Positions 9,067-18,660 of a stretch of DNA of 64,000 bases are shown one piece after another; positions within the stretch are counted from its first letter, which is position 1; each line of letters starts with the position of its first letter. Under the pieces are notes generated by a model. That model had not been told where the DNA came from. It searched no databases and was given only the letters and a program-made list of their open reading frames with translations. This DNA comes from Syntrophomonadaceae bacterium (GTDB taxonomy: Bacteria > Bacillota > Dethiobacteria > DTU022), in the NCBI GenBank assembly GCA_007121075.1, contig SKMK01000003.1, forward strand, positions 18,389 to 82,388. Reading direction: 5' to 3'. The translations under genes were made by a program, and so were the position numbers.

Positions 9067-10418
9067 TTGTGTGCTCCCCTTTTCCTTTTAGGCCCCTGCC
9101 GGCCAGCTATTTCCAGGATCTGATTAAGCAGCTCCCTGGGCCCGCTTACCGCCCGGACCTGGACCTGCAAAGTTTCCTCCAGGTCCGATAGTTTCAGATC
9201 ATCCAGAAACAGGCTGCTATTTTCTTTAAGCATTACACGTGGTACAAATACTACATCACCGGGCTGTTTCCCTTCCAGGGTTAACAGGAGATCACTCCCC
9301 GTTAAAAGGCCGCTGACTGTTACATCTTCACCAAAAAAACGGTTTTTAACAAAGACCGGGGAAATCTTAAGGTTGTTAACCCGGCTCAGTGTTTTAACCA
9401 TTTTTAAAATTTGTGGTTTTGCAGCCAGGCCTGAAACCACAGTAGCTGAAATATTACGAGGTAATTCCTTTATGTCTGCCTGCGATAGCTCTTCTAATTG
9501 TTCCATAAACTGCCTGGCCAGGCCAACCCCGTTTTCTAGCTGGGGATAATTTTCATATTCATCATCTCCGGGCAGCGGAAAACCGGCCAGGTTATAAAAT
9601 TCATCGGCTAAAAAAACAAAACGGCTGCCCCTTCTTTGTAAAAACGTTTTTTGCATTTCCGAAATATGTTCGATTAATTTTTTCGCTGACCCCGGATCGA
9701 ACCTTTCCAGTGCCGGAAGTCCGAATCGGTGCCTTGTAAGGCCAACCGGAACAAGACCCACGCTGAGAATTCCCCTACCCAGGTTGTCAAGATCCCTGAT
9801 GGTTCGATCCATTTCTACCCCGGTATTATAACCCGGGCACAGTACGATCTGGGCATGGATTTGGATACCGGCTGCAACGAGCTTTTTCAGGTTCTCCGGA
9901 CCCTTTTCGGCTCCGCCGGAATTAAACATTACTTTTCTTAAAGTGGGATTCGTGGTATGGACAGAAACGTAAAGCGGGCTCAGCTGCAATTTTTTCACTC
10001 TTTCAATTTCATCCCCGGTCATCCGATTCAAAGTTATAAAGTTGCCGTAAAGAAACGAGAGGCGGTAGTCGTCGTCTTTAACGTAGAGAGGCTTGCGCAA
10101 ACCGGACGGATTTTGCTCGACAAAGCAAAATATACACCGGTTCCGGCAGCGCTGGAGGCGGTCCATAGTGGGAGGATCAAAACTCAAACCAAGAGGAGTC
10201 TCGGCCGATTTGTGAATTTTAATCCTGCGCAGGATGCCCTGGCTGTCAATCAACAGCAGGCGCAGGCTGGTGTCCGATTCAATGATTTTATAATCGATAA
10301 TATCACCGATCTCCTGGTTGTCAATCCGGAGCAGCCTCCAGCCTGCTTTTATACCCGCTTTATCAGCAGGGGAGCCCCCCGTAACATGATCCACCAGGTG
10401 TCCTTTAATATTATTCAT
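9063..10418 (-). CDS. DUF512/PDZ-containing radical-SAM-like FeS protein
   Basis: N-terminal PDZ-like GSPADKAGIKAGWRLLRIDN; CRNRCIFCFVEQNPSGLRK; adjacent to der as in many Clostridia. Confidence 0.88.
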   Translation of the reverse strand: MNNIKGHLVDHVTGGSPADKAGIKAGWRLLRIDNQEIGDIIDYKIIESDTSLRLLLIDSQGILRRIKIHKSAETPLGLSFDPPTMDRLQRCRNRCIFCFVEQNPSGLRKPLYVKDDDYRLSFLYGNFITLNRMTGDEIERVKKLQLSPLYVSVHTTNPTLRKVMFNSGGAEKGPENLKKLVAAGIQIHAQIVLCPGYNTGVEMDRTIRDLDNLGRGILSVGLVPVGLTRHRFGLPALERFDPGSAKKLIEHISEMQKTFLQRRGSRFVFLADEFYNLAGFPLPGDDEYENYPQLENGVGLARQFMEQLEELSQADIKELPRNISATVVSGLAAKPQILKMVKTLSRVNNLKISPVFVKNRFFGEDVTVSGLLTGSDLLLTLEGKQPGDVVFVPRVMLKENSSLFLDDLKLSDLEETLQVQVRAVSGPRELLNQILEIAGRQGPKRKRGAHN

Positions 10419-10435
10419 GTGCCTCCCTAACTCAT

Positions 10436-10488
10436 TTTTGGGCCATTAAAAGGACGTACGAAAAGTCCGTCCTTTTAATGGCCCAAAA
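10436..10488 (-). terminator. long perfect hairpin between ispH-rpsA and DUF512 genes
   Basis: 21-bp perfect inverted repeat TTTTGGGCCATTAAAAGGACG / CGTCCTTTTAATGGCCCAAAA with an 11-nt loop. Confidence 0.55.
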
Positions 10489-10518
10489 TGCGATCATTAT
10501 ATGGATTGAAACTCCTGC

Positions 10519-12861
10519 TTACTCTTTTTTTTCCTCTTCGTCTTGTTCTTCTTCCTGTTCTTTTTCCTGCTCTTCTGTTTCAGTTTCTGTTACTTCCGGT
10601 TCTTCCACTGCTTCGCCAGGTTCCACTGTTTCTTCAACAGGGGCCTCTGTTTCAGCGCTGCTTTCGTCTTCGGATTCTGCTGTTTCGGGTTTATCTTCGC
10701 TAACCGGAGTTTCAAACGGGCTTTCGCCGGGCTCACTACCAGATGCCTCAAAGGCTTCGTCAACTATTTCCGGCTGGACTTCTTCTTGTTGCTCTTCCTG
10801 TACTGCTTGCTCTTCATGTTCTTCCTGTTCATCCTGCTCTTCTTGTGCCGCTGTCAGCTGTTTCTCGTCAAAGAGGTTGCCGAAAACATCGCCCAGGGTC
10901 ACGCTTCCGTCTTCTGTTTCTTCTGCCTCAGCTTCCTGCGGCTCTACGGTTGCGCCTCGTGCTTCTTTGACACTTAAGCTGATCCGTTTTGCCTTTGGCT
11001 TAACTTCGAGAATTTTAACTTCCACTTCTTCTCCTTCTTTCAGGATTTCTGAAGGATGGTTGACGTGGTAATCGGCAAGCTGGGAAATATGAGCCAGGCC
11101 TTCCACGCCCGGCCTGATTTCAATAAAAGCACCAAAGTTTACCAGACGTGTAATTTTACCGGTTATAATCTGGCCGCTTTCAAGTTCTTCAATCGCCCTG
11201 GTCCAGGGATCGGGCTGAGTTTTCCTGATGCTTAAGCTGATCCGTTCTTTTTCGGGAATAACCTCCAGCACTTTTACTTCAACCTGTTCACCATTGCTCA
11301 GGACTTCGCTGGGGTGACCTATCCGTTCCCAGGCCAGCTCTGAAATGTGAACCAGGCCGTCAATATCGCCCACATCGACAAAAGCGCCAAAATTGGTCAA
11401 CCTTTTAACGGTCCCCGTAATTGTTGATCCAACCTCCAGGGAGTTGAGAGTTTCTTCTTTTTTCCTGGCAGCTTCTTCTTCGAGAATTTTTTTGCGGCTT
11501 AAGATAATTTTACCTTTTTCACGGTTAAATTCTATAACCTTGAACTGAAGGGTCTGGTCTTTGAATTCATTAAAATCCGGAATATACCTGATTTCAACCA
11601 GGGATCCGGGCATAAAACCTTCCACTCCTGAACCCAGATCAATAACCAGGCCTGCAGAAACTACCTGCTTGACCTTACCCTCCATGGTGGTATCTTCATT
11701 ATGGGCCTCTTCAATCTCTTTTAATCGTTTGTCTCTGGCCAATCTTTTGTGGGAGGCGATTACCTTCCCTTCCTGTTCGTCTGTCTCCAGCACGGTTACC
11801 TCGATATCGTCTTCGGGTGTAAAAATATCCGCCAGCCCTTTGCCCTCTTCAAGATGCACTTCTGAAGCGGGGAGGATAGCTTCGGTTTTTGCGCCGATAT
11901 CGACATAAACCTCTTCATCGGTAACCCGGGCCACTTTTCCGGCAACCTGCTCGCCAACCTGGGCCACCTTGACTTCAACATCGAAGTCAAACTGTTCTTC
12001 GTTCTTGACATCCAAATTCTCATTCTCCATGCTCTCCACGACCTCCTTAATCGTCCACGGGGGAGTTGACGCGCCAGCAGTCACACCAATTACTTCGTAC
12101 TGGCGCAAAAAAGACCGCGGCAACTCCCTTGCATTATTTATCCGGCAGGATGGTTTTAACTGCCGGCAGCAATCATAAAGGGCTTTTGTATTGGCGCTGG
12201 ATTCACTGCCAACCACTACCAGCGCATCAACCCTTTTGGCCAAATTTATAATTTCTCCCTGCCTGAGTCTGGTTTCTGGGCACAGTGTATCATAGACCTG
12301 CCCGTCGAGATTCTTATCTTTAAAAGTTTTTTTTACTTTTTCATATAGCCCCGGATCACTCGTAGTCTGAGCAATTAAACCGGCAGGAGTTTCAACAACC
12401 AGGTTTTCCAGTTCTTCCAGGGTGGACACAACCGTGGCTTCTCCTCCGGCCCAGCCGATCAGGCCTTTTACTTCCGGATGTTCGGGGTTGCCAAAAATTA
12501 TAATATTAAAGCCAAGCTCGCGCAGCTGGGCGGCTTTTTTTTGGACCCGCTGGACCCGGGGACAGGTCAGATCAATAATAGTAATATTGTCGAGTTTGTG
12601 TAACCGCTCCAACATTTCCGGGGTTACACCATGGGTCCGGATGGCCAGAAAAGAGCCCTGTGCCTGCTCCGGTTTTTCAACCGATGTTACCGAACGCTGC
12701 TTCAAATAGTCGACTACCTCTTCATTGTGGACAAGCGGGCCGAAAGTTGATCCGCTTCCGTGCCGGACGGCTTGATCCAGCAAGTGATTGATAGCCCTGT
12801 TAACGCCGGAGCAAAAACCGGCCTTATCTGCCAAAATAACCCGCAAATAATCACTCCACAT
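10519..12861 (-). CDS. ispH: fused 4-hydroxy-3-methylbut-2-enyl diphosphate reductase / S1 RNA-binding protein
   Basis: IspH cysteine motifs (GFCSGVNRAI, DLTCPRV, TLCPETRLRQ) followed by four S1 domains and a ~110-aa Glu-rich tail. Confidence 0.95.
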   Translation of the reverse strand: MWSDYLRVILADKAGFCSGVNRAINHLLDQAVRHGSGSTFGPLVHNEEVVDYLKQRSVTSVEKPEQAQGSFLAIRTHGVTPEMLERLHKLDNITIIDLTCPRVQRVQKKAAQLRELGFNIIIFGNPEHPEVKGLIGWAGGEATVVSTLEELENLVVETPAGLIAQTTSDPGLYEKVKKTFKDKNLDGQVYDTLCPETRLRQGEIINLAKRVDALVVVGSESSANTKALYDCCRQLKPSCRINNARELPRSFLRQYEVIGVTAGASTPPWTIKEVVESMENENLDVKNEEQFDFDVEVKVAQVGEQVAGKVARVTDEEVYVDIGAKTEAILPASEVHLEEGKGLADIFTPEDDIEVTVLETDEQEGKVIASHKRLARDKRLKEIEEAHNEDTTMEGKVKQVVSAGLVIDLGSGVEGFMPGSLVEIRYIPDFNEFKDQTLQFKVIEFNREKGKIILSRKKILEEEAARKKEETLNSLEVGSTITGTVKRLTNFGAFVDVGDIDGLVHISELAWERIGHPSEVLSNGEQVEVKVLEVIPEKERISLSIRKTQPDPWTRAIEELESGQIITGKITRLVNFGAFIEIRPGVEGLAHISQLADYHVNHPSEILKEGEEVEVKILEVKPKAKRISLSVKEARGATVEPQEAEAEETEDGSVTLGDVFGNLFDEKQLTAAQEEQDEQEEHEEQAVQEEQQEEVQPEIVDEAFEASGSEPGESPFETPVSEDKPETAESEDESSAETEAPVEETVEPGEAVEEPEVTETETEEQEKEQEEEQDEEEKKE

Positions 12862-13475
12862 TAATTTTCACTGTATGCAGGGAGTAAAACCCTGATCTGT
12901 CCCATTATAAGATGACTCATCTCTTCCAGCTGGGCTTTTTTCTCCTCTTTATGGTTATACATGAGGGGCGGTAAAACAAAGGGAGGTCCGATAAACACAT
13001 GAAGAGGCTTAAAAAGTCGATACGGCCCGAATATTGCCACCGGCAACACCGGCACGCCACTGCGCACGGCTATTAGAGCCGCTCCGTTGTATGGTTTCTG
13101 CAATCTCCCGCTTTTACTCCGTGAGCCCTCCGGAAAAAGTCCCAACACCTGCCTGTCCTGAAGTAGCTGGTAGGCCTTCCTGATTGCGGCGTAATCGGCA
13201 TCTTTACGTTTAAGTGGAAAAGCGCCCATTTTACGCAGCAAATACGAAAAAATAAAGTTGCTGAACAGCTCTTTTTTGGCCATAAAATGAACTTGATGTG
13301 AACCGGGAACTGATGTCGCGATCACAACCGGATCCAGCCAGCTTAAATGGTTTGAACATATAATAAACGGCTTGCGCCTCGGTATATTTTCTCTTCCGTG
13401 TATTTTTGTCCGGTACAGCACTTTTACAGCTATAAGTAAAATCAAGCGGCCAATCTGATAAAGCACAATGTTCAC
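12861..13475 (-). CDS. plsC: 1-acyl-sn-glycerol-3-phosphate acyltransferase
   Basis: CSNHLSWLDPVV (NHxxxxD) and FPEGSRSKSG motifs. Confidence 0.93.
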   Translation of the reverse strand: MNIVLYQIGRLILLIAVKVLYRTKIHGRENIPRRKPFIICSNHLSWLDPVVIATSVPGSHQVHFMAKKELFSNFIFSYLLRKMGAFPLKRKDADYAAIRKAYQLLQDRQVLGLFPEGSRSKSGRLQKPYNGAALIAVRSGVPVLPVAIFGPYRLFKPLHVFIGPPFVLPPLMYNHKEEKKAQLEEMSHLIMGQIRVLLPAYSEN

Positions 13476-13484
13476 CTGGCTTTT

Positions 13485-14162
13485 TCAGGACACTTTGCTC
13501 TTGACGATGGATAAGATTTTGTCTACGACCTCTTCAAATGCCATATCGGTGGTATCAATCACTATCGCGTCAGATACTCTGGTCAGTGGAGAATCTTCCC
13601 TTCCGGAGTCAATAAAATCCCTGTTTTTAATCTCTTCAATTACTTCGTCTTCTGTCATTTTTATACCTTTTCCCAGCTGTTCTTTCCGGCGCCGCCGCGC
13701 CCTCTCTTGTATTGAAGCATCCAGGTAAAACTTAAAATCTGCATCGGGCATCACCCTGGATGCAATATCCCGCCCTTCCATAACAATCCCGTTTGATTCT
13801 TCCGCTATTGCTCTCTGCATTTCAACCAGCCGCCGGCGGACCAGGGAAATGGCGGATACCGGAGAAACTAACCTGTTAACATCGGCACTGCGAATATCAC
13901 CGGTAACATTCGTGCCGTCGAGAAAAACTTCTTGTCTATCGCTGAGTCTAACCTCGGTCCGATTCAGTATTTCTGCAATACGTTTTAGATCCGATAACCC
14001 GGTATTCTCGTAAATAAATTTTAAAGTTATGGCCCTGTACATGGCACCTGTATCGAGGTATTTCAAAGCCAGGCGGCGTGACACCTCCCTGGTAACAGTG
14101 CTTTTTCCAGCGCCGGCAGGGCCGTCTATAGCTATTTTTGGATATCCCTGTTTTTCTGGCAT
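13485..14162 (-). CDS. cmk: cytidylate kinase
   Basis: IAIDGPAGAGKSTVTREVSRRL; YLDTGAMYRAITL; VMEGRDIASRVMPDADFKFYLDAS. Confidence 0.96.
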   Translation of the reverse strand: MPEKQGYPKIAIDGPAGAGKSTVTREVSRRLALKYLDTGAMYRAITLKFIYENTGLSDLKRIAEILNRTEVRLSDRQEVFLDGTNVTGDIRSADVNRLVSPVSAISLVRRRLVEMQRAIAEESNGIVMEGRDIASRVMPDADFKFYLDASIQERARRRRKEQLGKGIKMTEDEVIEEIKNRDFIDSGREDSPLTRVSDAIVIDTTDMAFEEVVDKILSIVKSKVS

Positions 14163-14221
14163 TTTATGTCTAATTCGCTCTTCCCTGTAAAATCCCTTTT
14201 TTATGGCCTAAATTTAATAAA

Positions 14222-14590
14222 TTATTGTTCCCGCAGCTTTGGTGTTTCTTTCAAGTAAATATGTCTGATCTGGTCCTGTTCAAGGGTTGTGTTAACCAGC
14301 ATCATTATCCTGATACATTTTGCCAGCGAACCCGGCACATCAATTTCAAGCTGGCAAAATAATGGTACGTTCATCCAACCCATATCCCGGGCCGCTTTAG
14401 CCGGGAAAGCGCGGTTCAAATCTGGAGTAACCGAAAAAAACACCGCCGCAATATCCCGGGTGACAATGGAATTTTCATCAACAATTTTTTTCAGCAGTTC
14501 CCGGGTCGCGGAAATTATTTCTTCTGCTGTATTGATTTTTACGGTTGTTGCTCCCCTGATTCCCCGGGTCTGCCTGCTGTTATAAATCAC
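14222..14590 (-). CDS. aroH: chorismate mutase (AroH type)
   Basis: RGIRGATTVKINTAEEI...SVTPDLNRAFPAKAAR. Confidence 0.93.
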   Translation of the reverse strand: MIYNSRQTRGIRGATTVKINTAEEIISATRELLKKIVDENSIVTRDIAAVFFSVTPDLNRAFPAKAARDMGWMNVPLFCQLEIDVPGSLAKCIRIMMLVNTTLEQDQIRHIYLKETPKLREQ

Positions 14591-14693
14591 TTTGATACTC
14601 CCTGGAAAATAAACCTTTAATTCAGGCGGTGTTTGGTTAAAAGCAGTTCTATTCTCTCATTAAAAAAGCTTATTTGCAAGGCATAAAGCCCAT

Positions 14694-15413
14694 TTACAGC
14701 TTAACCAGGCGGTACAGCGCTTTGATTTCCCGGCTGGCAAGGTGGCGGTAAGCTCCTTCCCGGACACTTTCAGCTTTGAGACCGGCGAATTCCTGCCTGT
14801 GCAGGTTAACCACAGGATGGTTTATGGCCTCGCACATTTTTTTAACCTGTCTTTTCTTACCCTCGATCAGGGTTATTTCCAACAGGGATTCGTTATTTTT
14901 CAAGAAATTTCCGGCCAGTTTAACTTTTGCCGGAGCGGTCTTGCGGCCTTCAATTAATACACCCCTGCGCAAATTGTTTAGGGTTTTCTCTCCGGGAATG
15001 CCGGAAACCCGGACCAGATACTTTTTTTCCACTACAAAGCTGGGATGGGTTAGACGATGGGACAGTTCTCCATCATTGGTCATCAGCAGGACGCCGCTGG
15101 TGTCGGCGTCCAGCCTTCCCACCGGGTAAAGGCGCTTTTCTTCCTCTTTAACCAGGTCCATCACAGTGGGGCGGTTGTGGGTATCCCGGACTGTCGAAAT
15201 ATAACCTGCGGGTTTATGCAGAAGAATATAGATTTTTTGCTCAAAACCTGCGACCGGTTTACCATCAACCGTAACCAGGTCGTTATACTGCACGAGAGTC
15301 TGGGGTTTGCCAATTACGATCCCATTAATACAGACCCTGCCTTCGGCAATCATTTCTTCGGCCCGCCGCCGTGAAGCAAGACCGGATCGGGCCAGGTATT
15401 TTGCCAGTCTCAT
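14694..15413 (-). CDS. rluB: pseudouridine synthase, RsuA/RluB family
   Basis: S4 domain MRLAKYLARSGLASRRRAEEMI; YPVGRLDADTSGVLLMTNDGEL. Confidence 0.93.
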   Translation of the reverse strand: MRLAKYLARSGLASRRRAEEMIAEGRVCINGIVIGKPQTLVQYNDLVTVDGKPVAGFEQKIYILLHKPAGYISTVRDTHNRPTVMDLVKEEEKRLYPVGRLDADTSGVLLMTNDGELSHRLTHPSFVVEKKYLVRVSGIPGEKTLNNLRRGVLIEGRKTAPAKVKLAGNFLKNNESLLEITLIEGKKRQVKKMCEAINHPVVNLHRQEFAGLKAESVREGAYRHLASREIKALYRLVKL

Positions 15414-15457
15414 TTTTACCTAACCACCTTTAACCACTGCTTAACCATTGGATTAAC

Positions 15458-16159
15458 TTAGAAATTGTCCCGGTCTTCACCGGAACAGGTGCCATCTGCT
15501 TCCGGCGGCTGTTCATCGGTTAAAGCGGCCCCATATTCTTCCGATGGATCATCTGAAGCAGGATTATCTATAACTTTAAAAACAGGCTCACTTTCCTTTA
15601 TTTCGCTTTCCGGCAGGTTTTCTGCTTCCTGTTCATCTCCGTTTTCCACTTCTAATTCCGGAAGATCGATGAGATCTTTCAACCCAAAATATTTCAAAAA
15701 ATCGGGGGTCGTACCGTACAAAATCGGCCGGCCCGGGCCCTCTTTACGGCCGCTAATTTTGATCAGCTTGCGCTTCAAAAGATTATCAATAACATGTTCG
15801 CTTCTGACTCCGCGAATAGACTCGATCTCAATCCTGGTCACCGGTTGTTTGTAGGCAATTATGGCCAGTACCTCCAGGGCGGCCGTGGATAAATTGCTTG
15901 AAACTTCCTCACTGAATGCTTTTTCCAGCAAAGGTGCCAGATCCGGCTGAGTACCCATTTGAAAACCGCCGGCAGCCTCAAATACCTGCAGGCCGCGGCC
16001 CTGTGAAAAAAGATCTTCCTGTAGCTCCCTGACCCTTTTTTCGGCCTCTTCCGTAGTGGTTGAGAGCGCCGCTGCCATTTTATCCGGTTTTACAGGCTCT
16101 TCGCTTAGAAATAGCAGTGCTTCAATTGCCTTCTTCTGCTGTTCTTTCTCCACTTTCAC
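15458..16159 (-). CDS. scpB: segregation and condensation protein B
   Basis: AALEVLAIIAYKQPVTRIEIESIRGVRS; overlaps scpA. Confidence 0.95.
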   Translation of the reverse strand: MKVEKEQQKKAIEALLFLSEEPVKPDKMAAALSTTTEEAEKRVRELQEDLFSQGRGLQVFEAAGGFQMGTQPDLAPLLEKAFSEEVSSNLSTAALEVLAIIAYKQPVTRIEIESIRGVRSEHVIDNLLKRKLIKISGRKEGPGRPILYGTTPDFLKYFGLKDLIDLPELEVENGDEQEAENLPESEIKESEPVFKVIDNPASDDPSEEYGAALTDEQPPEADGTCSGEDRDNF

Positions 16160-16931
16160 CCTCCTTCGGCTGTTCTGCTTTTAATAAAACCAGGATTGGT
16201 CCGAAGGGCTTGTCCTGCAGCAGGTTAACCTGTCTCTGCCTGGACATTTCCAGCAGGGCAATAAAGGTAATAATGACCTCCCATAATCCTGAACCGGTCA
16301 CAAAATCCTTCATTGGCATGGGCCGCTGTTTCTGTTCCAAAACTGCCTTGATATAATCGGCTTTCCTGGTAATGACAAAATCTTCCACGGCGCTGAAGGC
16401 CGGCACATATTCACGCTGCGAAGCAATCCTGGCAAAGCGCTGCATTATATCGCTGAGATGATGGGCCCCCTCCCAAATGGTATAAACCGATTCCTGCCTG
16501 GTAAAAACCATCACTTTCTGGCCCCCGGTAGACCTCAGGAAAACTTTCTTCTGATCATCTTCTTTTTGACGCAGGTAGAGAGCCGCCTTTTTGAAGGAGC
16601 GATATTCTTCCAGGCGCTGAAACAATTCTTCAGCGGTATTGATTTCAAACAGCTCTTCCACTTCTTCCTGATCTTCGTGTTTAGGTGAGCGCGGCAGCAA
16701 CAGTTTCGATTTGAGGCGTAACAGGGTGGCGGCCATAACCAGGAATTCGCTGGCTATTTCTAAGTTCAGCTCTTTCATCGACTGCAGGTAAGCCAGGTAC
16801 TGCTCGGTAAGATCGGCTATTGAAATTGACCAGATATCGACCTCCTCTTTCTTGATCAGGTGAAAAAGGAGATCAAAAGGTCCTTCAAAAGTGGGAAGTT
16901 TAATTTTATATCCTGCCTGTTCTGCCATCAA
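16122..16931 (-). CDS. scpA: segregation and condensation protein A
   Basis: YKIKLPTFEGPFDLLFHLIKKEEVDIWSISIADLTEQYL. Confidence 0.95.
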   Translation of the reverse strand: MMAEQAGYKIKLPTFEGPFDLLFHLIKKEEVDIWSISIADLTEQYLAYLQSMKELNLEIASEFLVMAATLLRLKSKLLLPRSPKHEDQEEVEELFEINTAEELFQRLEEYRSFKKAALYLRQKEDDQKKVFLRSTGGQKVMVFTRQESVYTIWEGAHHLSDIMQRFARIASQREYVPAFSAVEDFVITRKADYIKAVLEQKQRPMPMKDFVTGSGLWEVIITFIALLEMSRQRQVNLLQDKPFGPILVLLKAEQPKEGESGERTAEEGN

Positions 16932-16990
16932 AACCTCTTAAATAGGGAATCTGATATATTTGCAAACAAATCCCGAAAAAGGTGCTTTTA

Positions 16991-17977
16991 TTATTTTAAG
17001 CCCATTGATTCCGACACCTGGCCCATTTTCTTTTCTGCCCGAGCGCCGGCCTTCTCGGCCCCTCTTTCAAGCATCCCGTCCAGGTACCCCGCTTCGCCGG
17101 TCAGTTCGTGATAGCGTTCCTGCAAAGGCCTCAGGCTTTCTATCACCACTTCGGCCACCTCTTCTTTGAGGATTTTGTAAGTTTTATCGGAGAAGTACTC
17201 TTCTATCTTCTGCCTGTTTTTATCGGTCAGGAGCTGGTAAATAGTGAGGAGGTTGTTTATACCGGGGCGGTTTTCATCAAAACTAATATCACGCAGGGAG
17301 TCCGTGGTTGCTTTTTTAACTTTTTTTCTAATTTGGTCGGGGGTATCAAGCAGGTAAATCGAGTCTTCTTCTTTCTCTTCGCTTTTGCTCATCTTCTTTT
17401 CAGGGTTGGCAAGCCCCATCACCCGGCCGCCAACCGGTGGGATATGCGGTTCGGGTAGGACAAACACCCCTCCGTAACGGTAATTAAAACGCTGGGCAAT
17501 ATCCCGGCAGAGCTCCACGTGCTGTTTTTGATCTTCCCCTACCGGCACCATGTGCGTATCATAGAGGAGGATATCTGCCGCCTGTAAGACCGGGTAATCA
17601 AAAAGTCCTACACTGACTTCTTCCTTCTGCTTTTCTGATTTTTCTTTGAACTGGGTCATCCGGTGCAGCCAGCCCATGGGGGTAATACAGTTTAAGAGCC
17701 AGGCCAGCTCGGAATGGGCCTTAACATCGGACTGGATAAAAACTACCGAGTTTTCCGCCTCAATGCCGGCGGCAAACAGCAGGCCCGCCACCTCCCTGAT
17801 CTTGGCCCTTAGTGTAGCGGGATCCTGGAGCACAGTGATTGTATGCAGGTCAACTACGCAAAAGTAATTATTGTAATCGTACTGCATTGCCGCCCAGTTG
17901 CGGATCGCTCCCAGGTAATTTCCCAGATGCAGGGAACCGGAAGCCTGGATTCCTGAAAATACGGTCTTTTTTTCCAT
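16991..17977 (-). CDS. trpS: tryptophanyl-tRNA synthetase
   Basis: FSGIQASGSLHLGNYLGAI and KKMSKSEEKEEDS (KMSKS). Confidence 0.96.
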   Translation of the reverse strand: MEKKTVFSGIQASGSLHLGNYLGAIRNWAAMQYDYNNYFCVVDLHTITVLQDPATLRAKIREVAGLLFAAGIEAENSVVFIQSDVKAHSELAWLLNCITPMGWLHRMTQFKEKSEKQKEEVSVGLFDYPVLQAADILLYDTHMVPVGEDQKQHVELCRDIAQRFNYRYGGVFVLPEPHIPPVGGRVMGLANPEKKMSKSEEKEEDSIYLLDTPDQIRKKVKKATTDSLRDISFDENRPGINNLLTIYQLLTDKNRQKIEEYFSDKTYKILKEEVAEVVIESLRPLQERYHELTGEAGYLDGMLERGAEKAGARAEKKMGQVSESMGLK

Positions 17978-18009
17978 CTAAAACTGCCCTCCCTGAAAAA
18001 AATATACTG

Positions 18010-18660
18010 CTACAAGCCTGGTATATACTGGATAATTGTTTCGTAAATAAGCAGGACGAACCGGGCCAGCGGAAAGATAATTGATCCGAGAATGCCGGTT
18101 ATGATCAGGCCGATCAAGATCAGCGGCGCGTAGCGTTCCAGCTGCCGGTATAAACCCAGGTGCTCATCTGAAAGAAATGACATTAATATTTTAGACCCGT
18201 CAAGGGGCGGTATGGGCAGCAGGTTAAACAGGGCCAGGTAGATGTTGATCATAATCAACTGCTGGAAAAAATCAAAAGCCAAGTGGCCATAACCGGTGCC
18301 TGCAAAGGTAATCAACCCTGCATTTATAAGAAACCTGAAAACTACCAGGCTGATAAAGCCAAAAATCAGGTTGCTCATTGGGCCGGCAAAAGAAACCCAG
18401 CGCAGCCCCGAGCGGTAATGGTTAAAATTCAACGGGTTAATCGGGACCGGCTTAGCCCAGCCAAAACCGACCAGCAAGATCATCAGCGAACCGATAGGAT
18501 CGAGATGGTTGATCGGGTTCAGGTTCATCCTGCCCTGCCTATGGGCGGTGGCGTCTCCATAATGAAAAGCCATCCGGGCATGGGCAAATTCATGAACCGT
18601 AATCACAATTAACAGTACCGGTATCCGCAAGGCAATAGTTACAGGATCTAAACCTATCAA
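18010..18660 (-). CDS. site-2 protease family (M50) membrane protease
   Basis: [14 protein letters not shown] and [14 protein letters not shown] motifs. Confidence 0.92.
   Translation of the reverse strand: MIGLDPVTIALRIPVLLIVITVHEFAHARMAFHYGDATAHRQGRMNLNPINHLDPIGSLMILLVGFGWAKPVPINPLNFNHYRSGLRWVSFAGPMSNLIFGFISLVVFRFLINAGLITFAGTGYGHLAFDFFQQLIMINIYLALFNLLPIPPLDGSKILMSFLSDEHLGLYRQLERYAPLILIGLIITGILGSIIFPLARFVLLIYETIIQYIPGL

Noticed and set aside
10478-11071. Ser/Cys-rich 197-aa ORF on + strand
   Set aside because: Low-complexity antisense image of the Glu-rich tail of the IspH-S1 protein.
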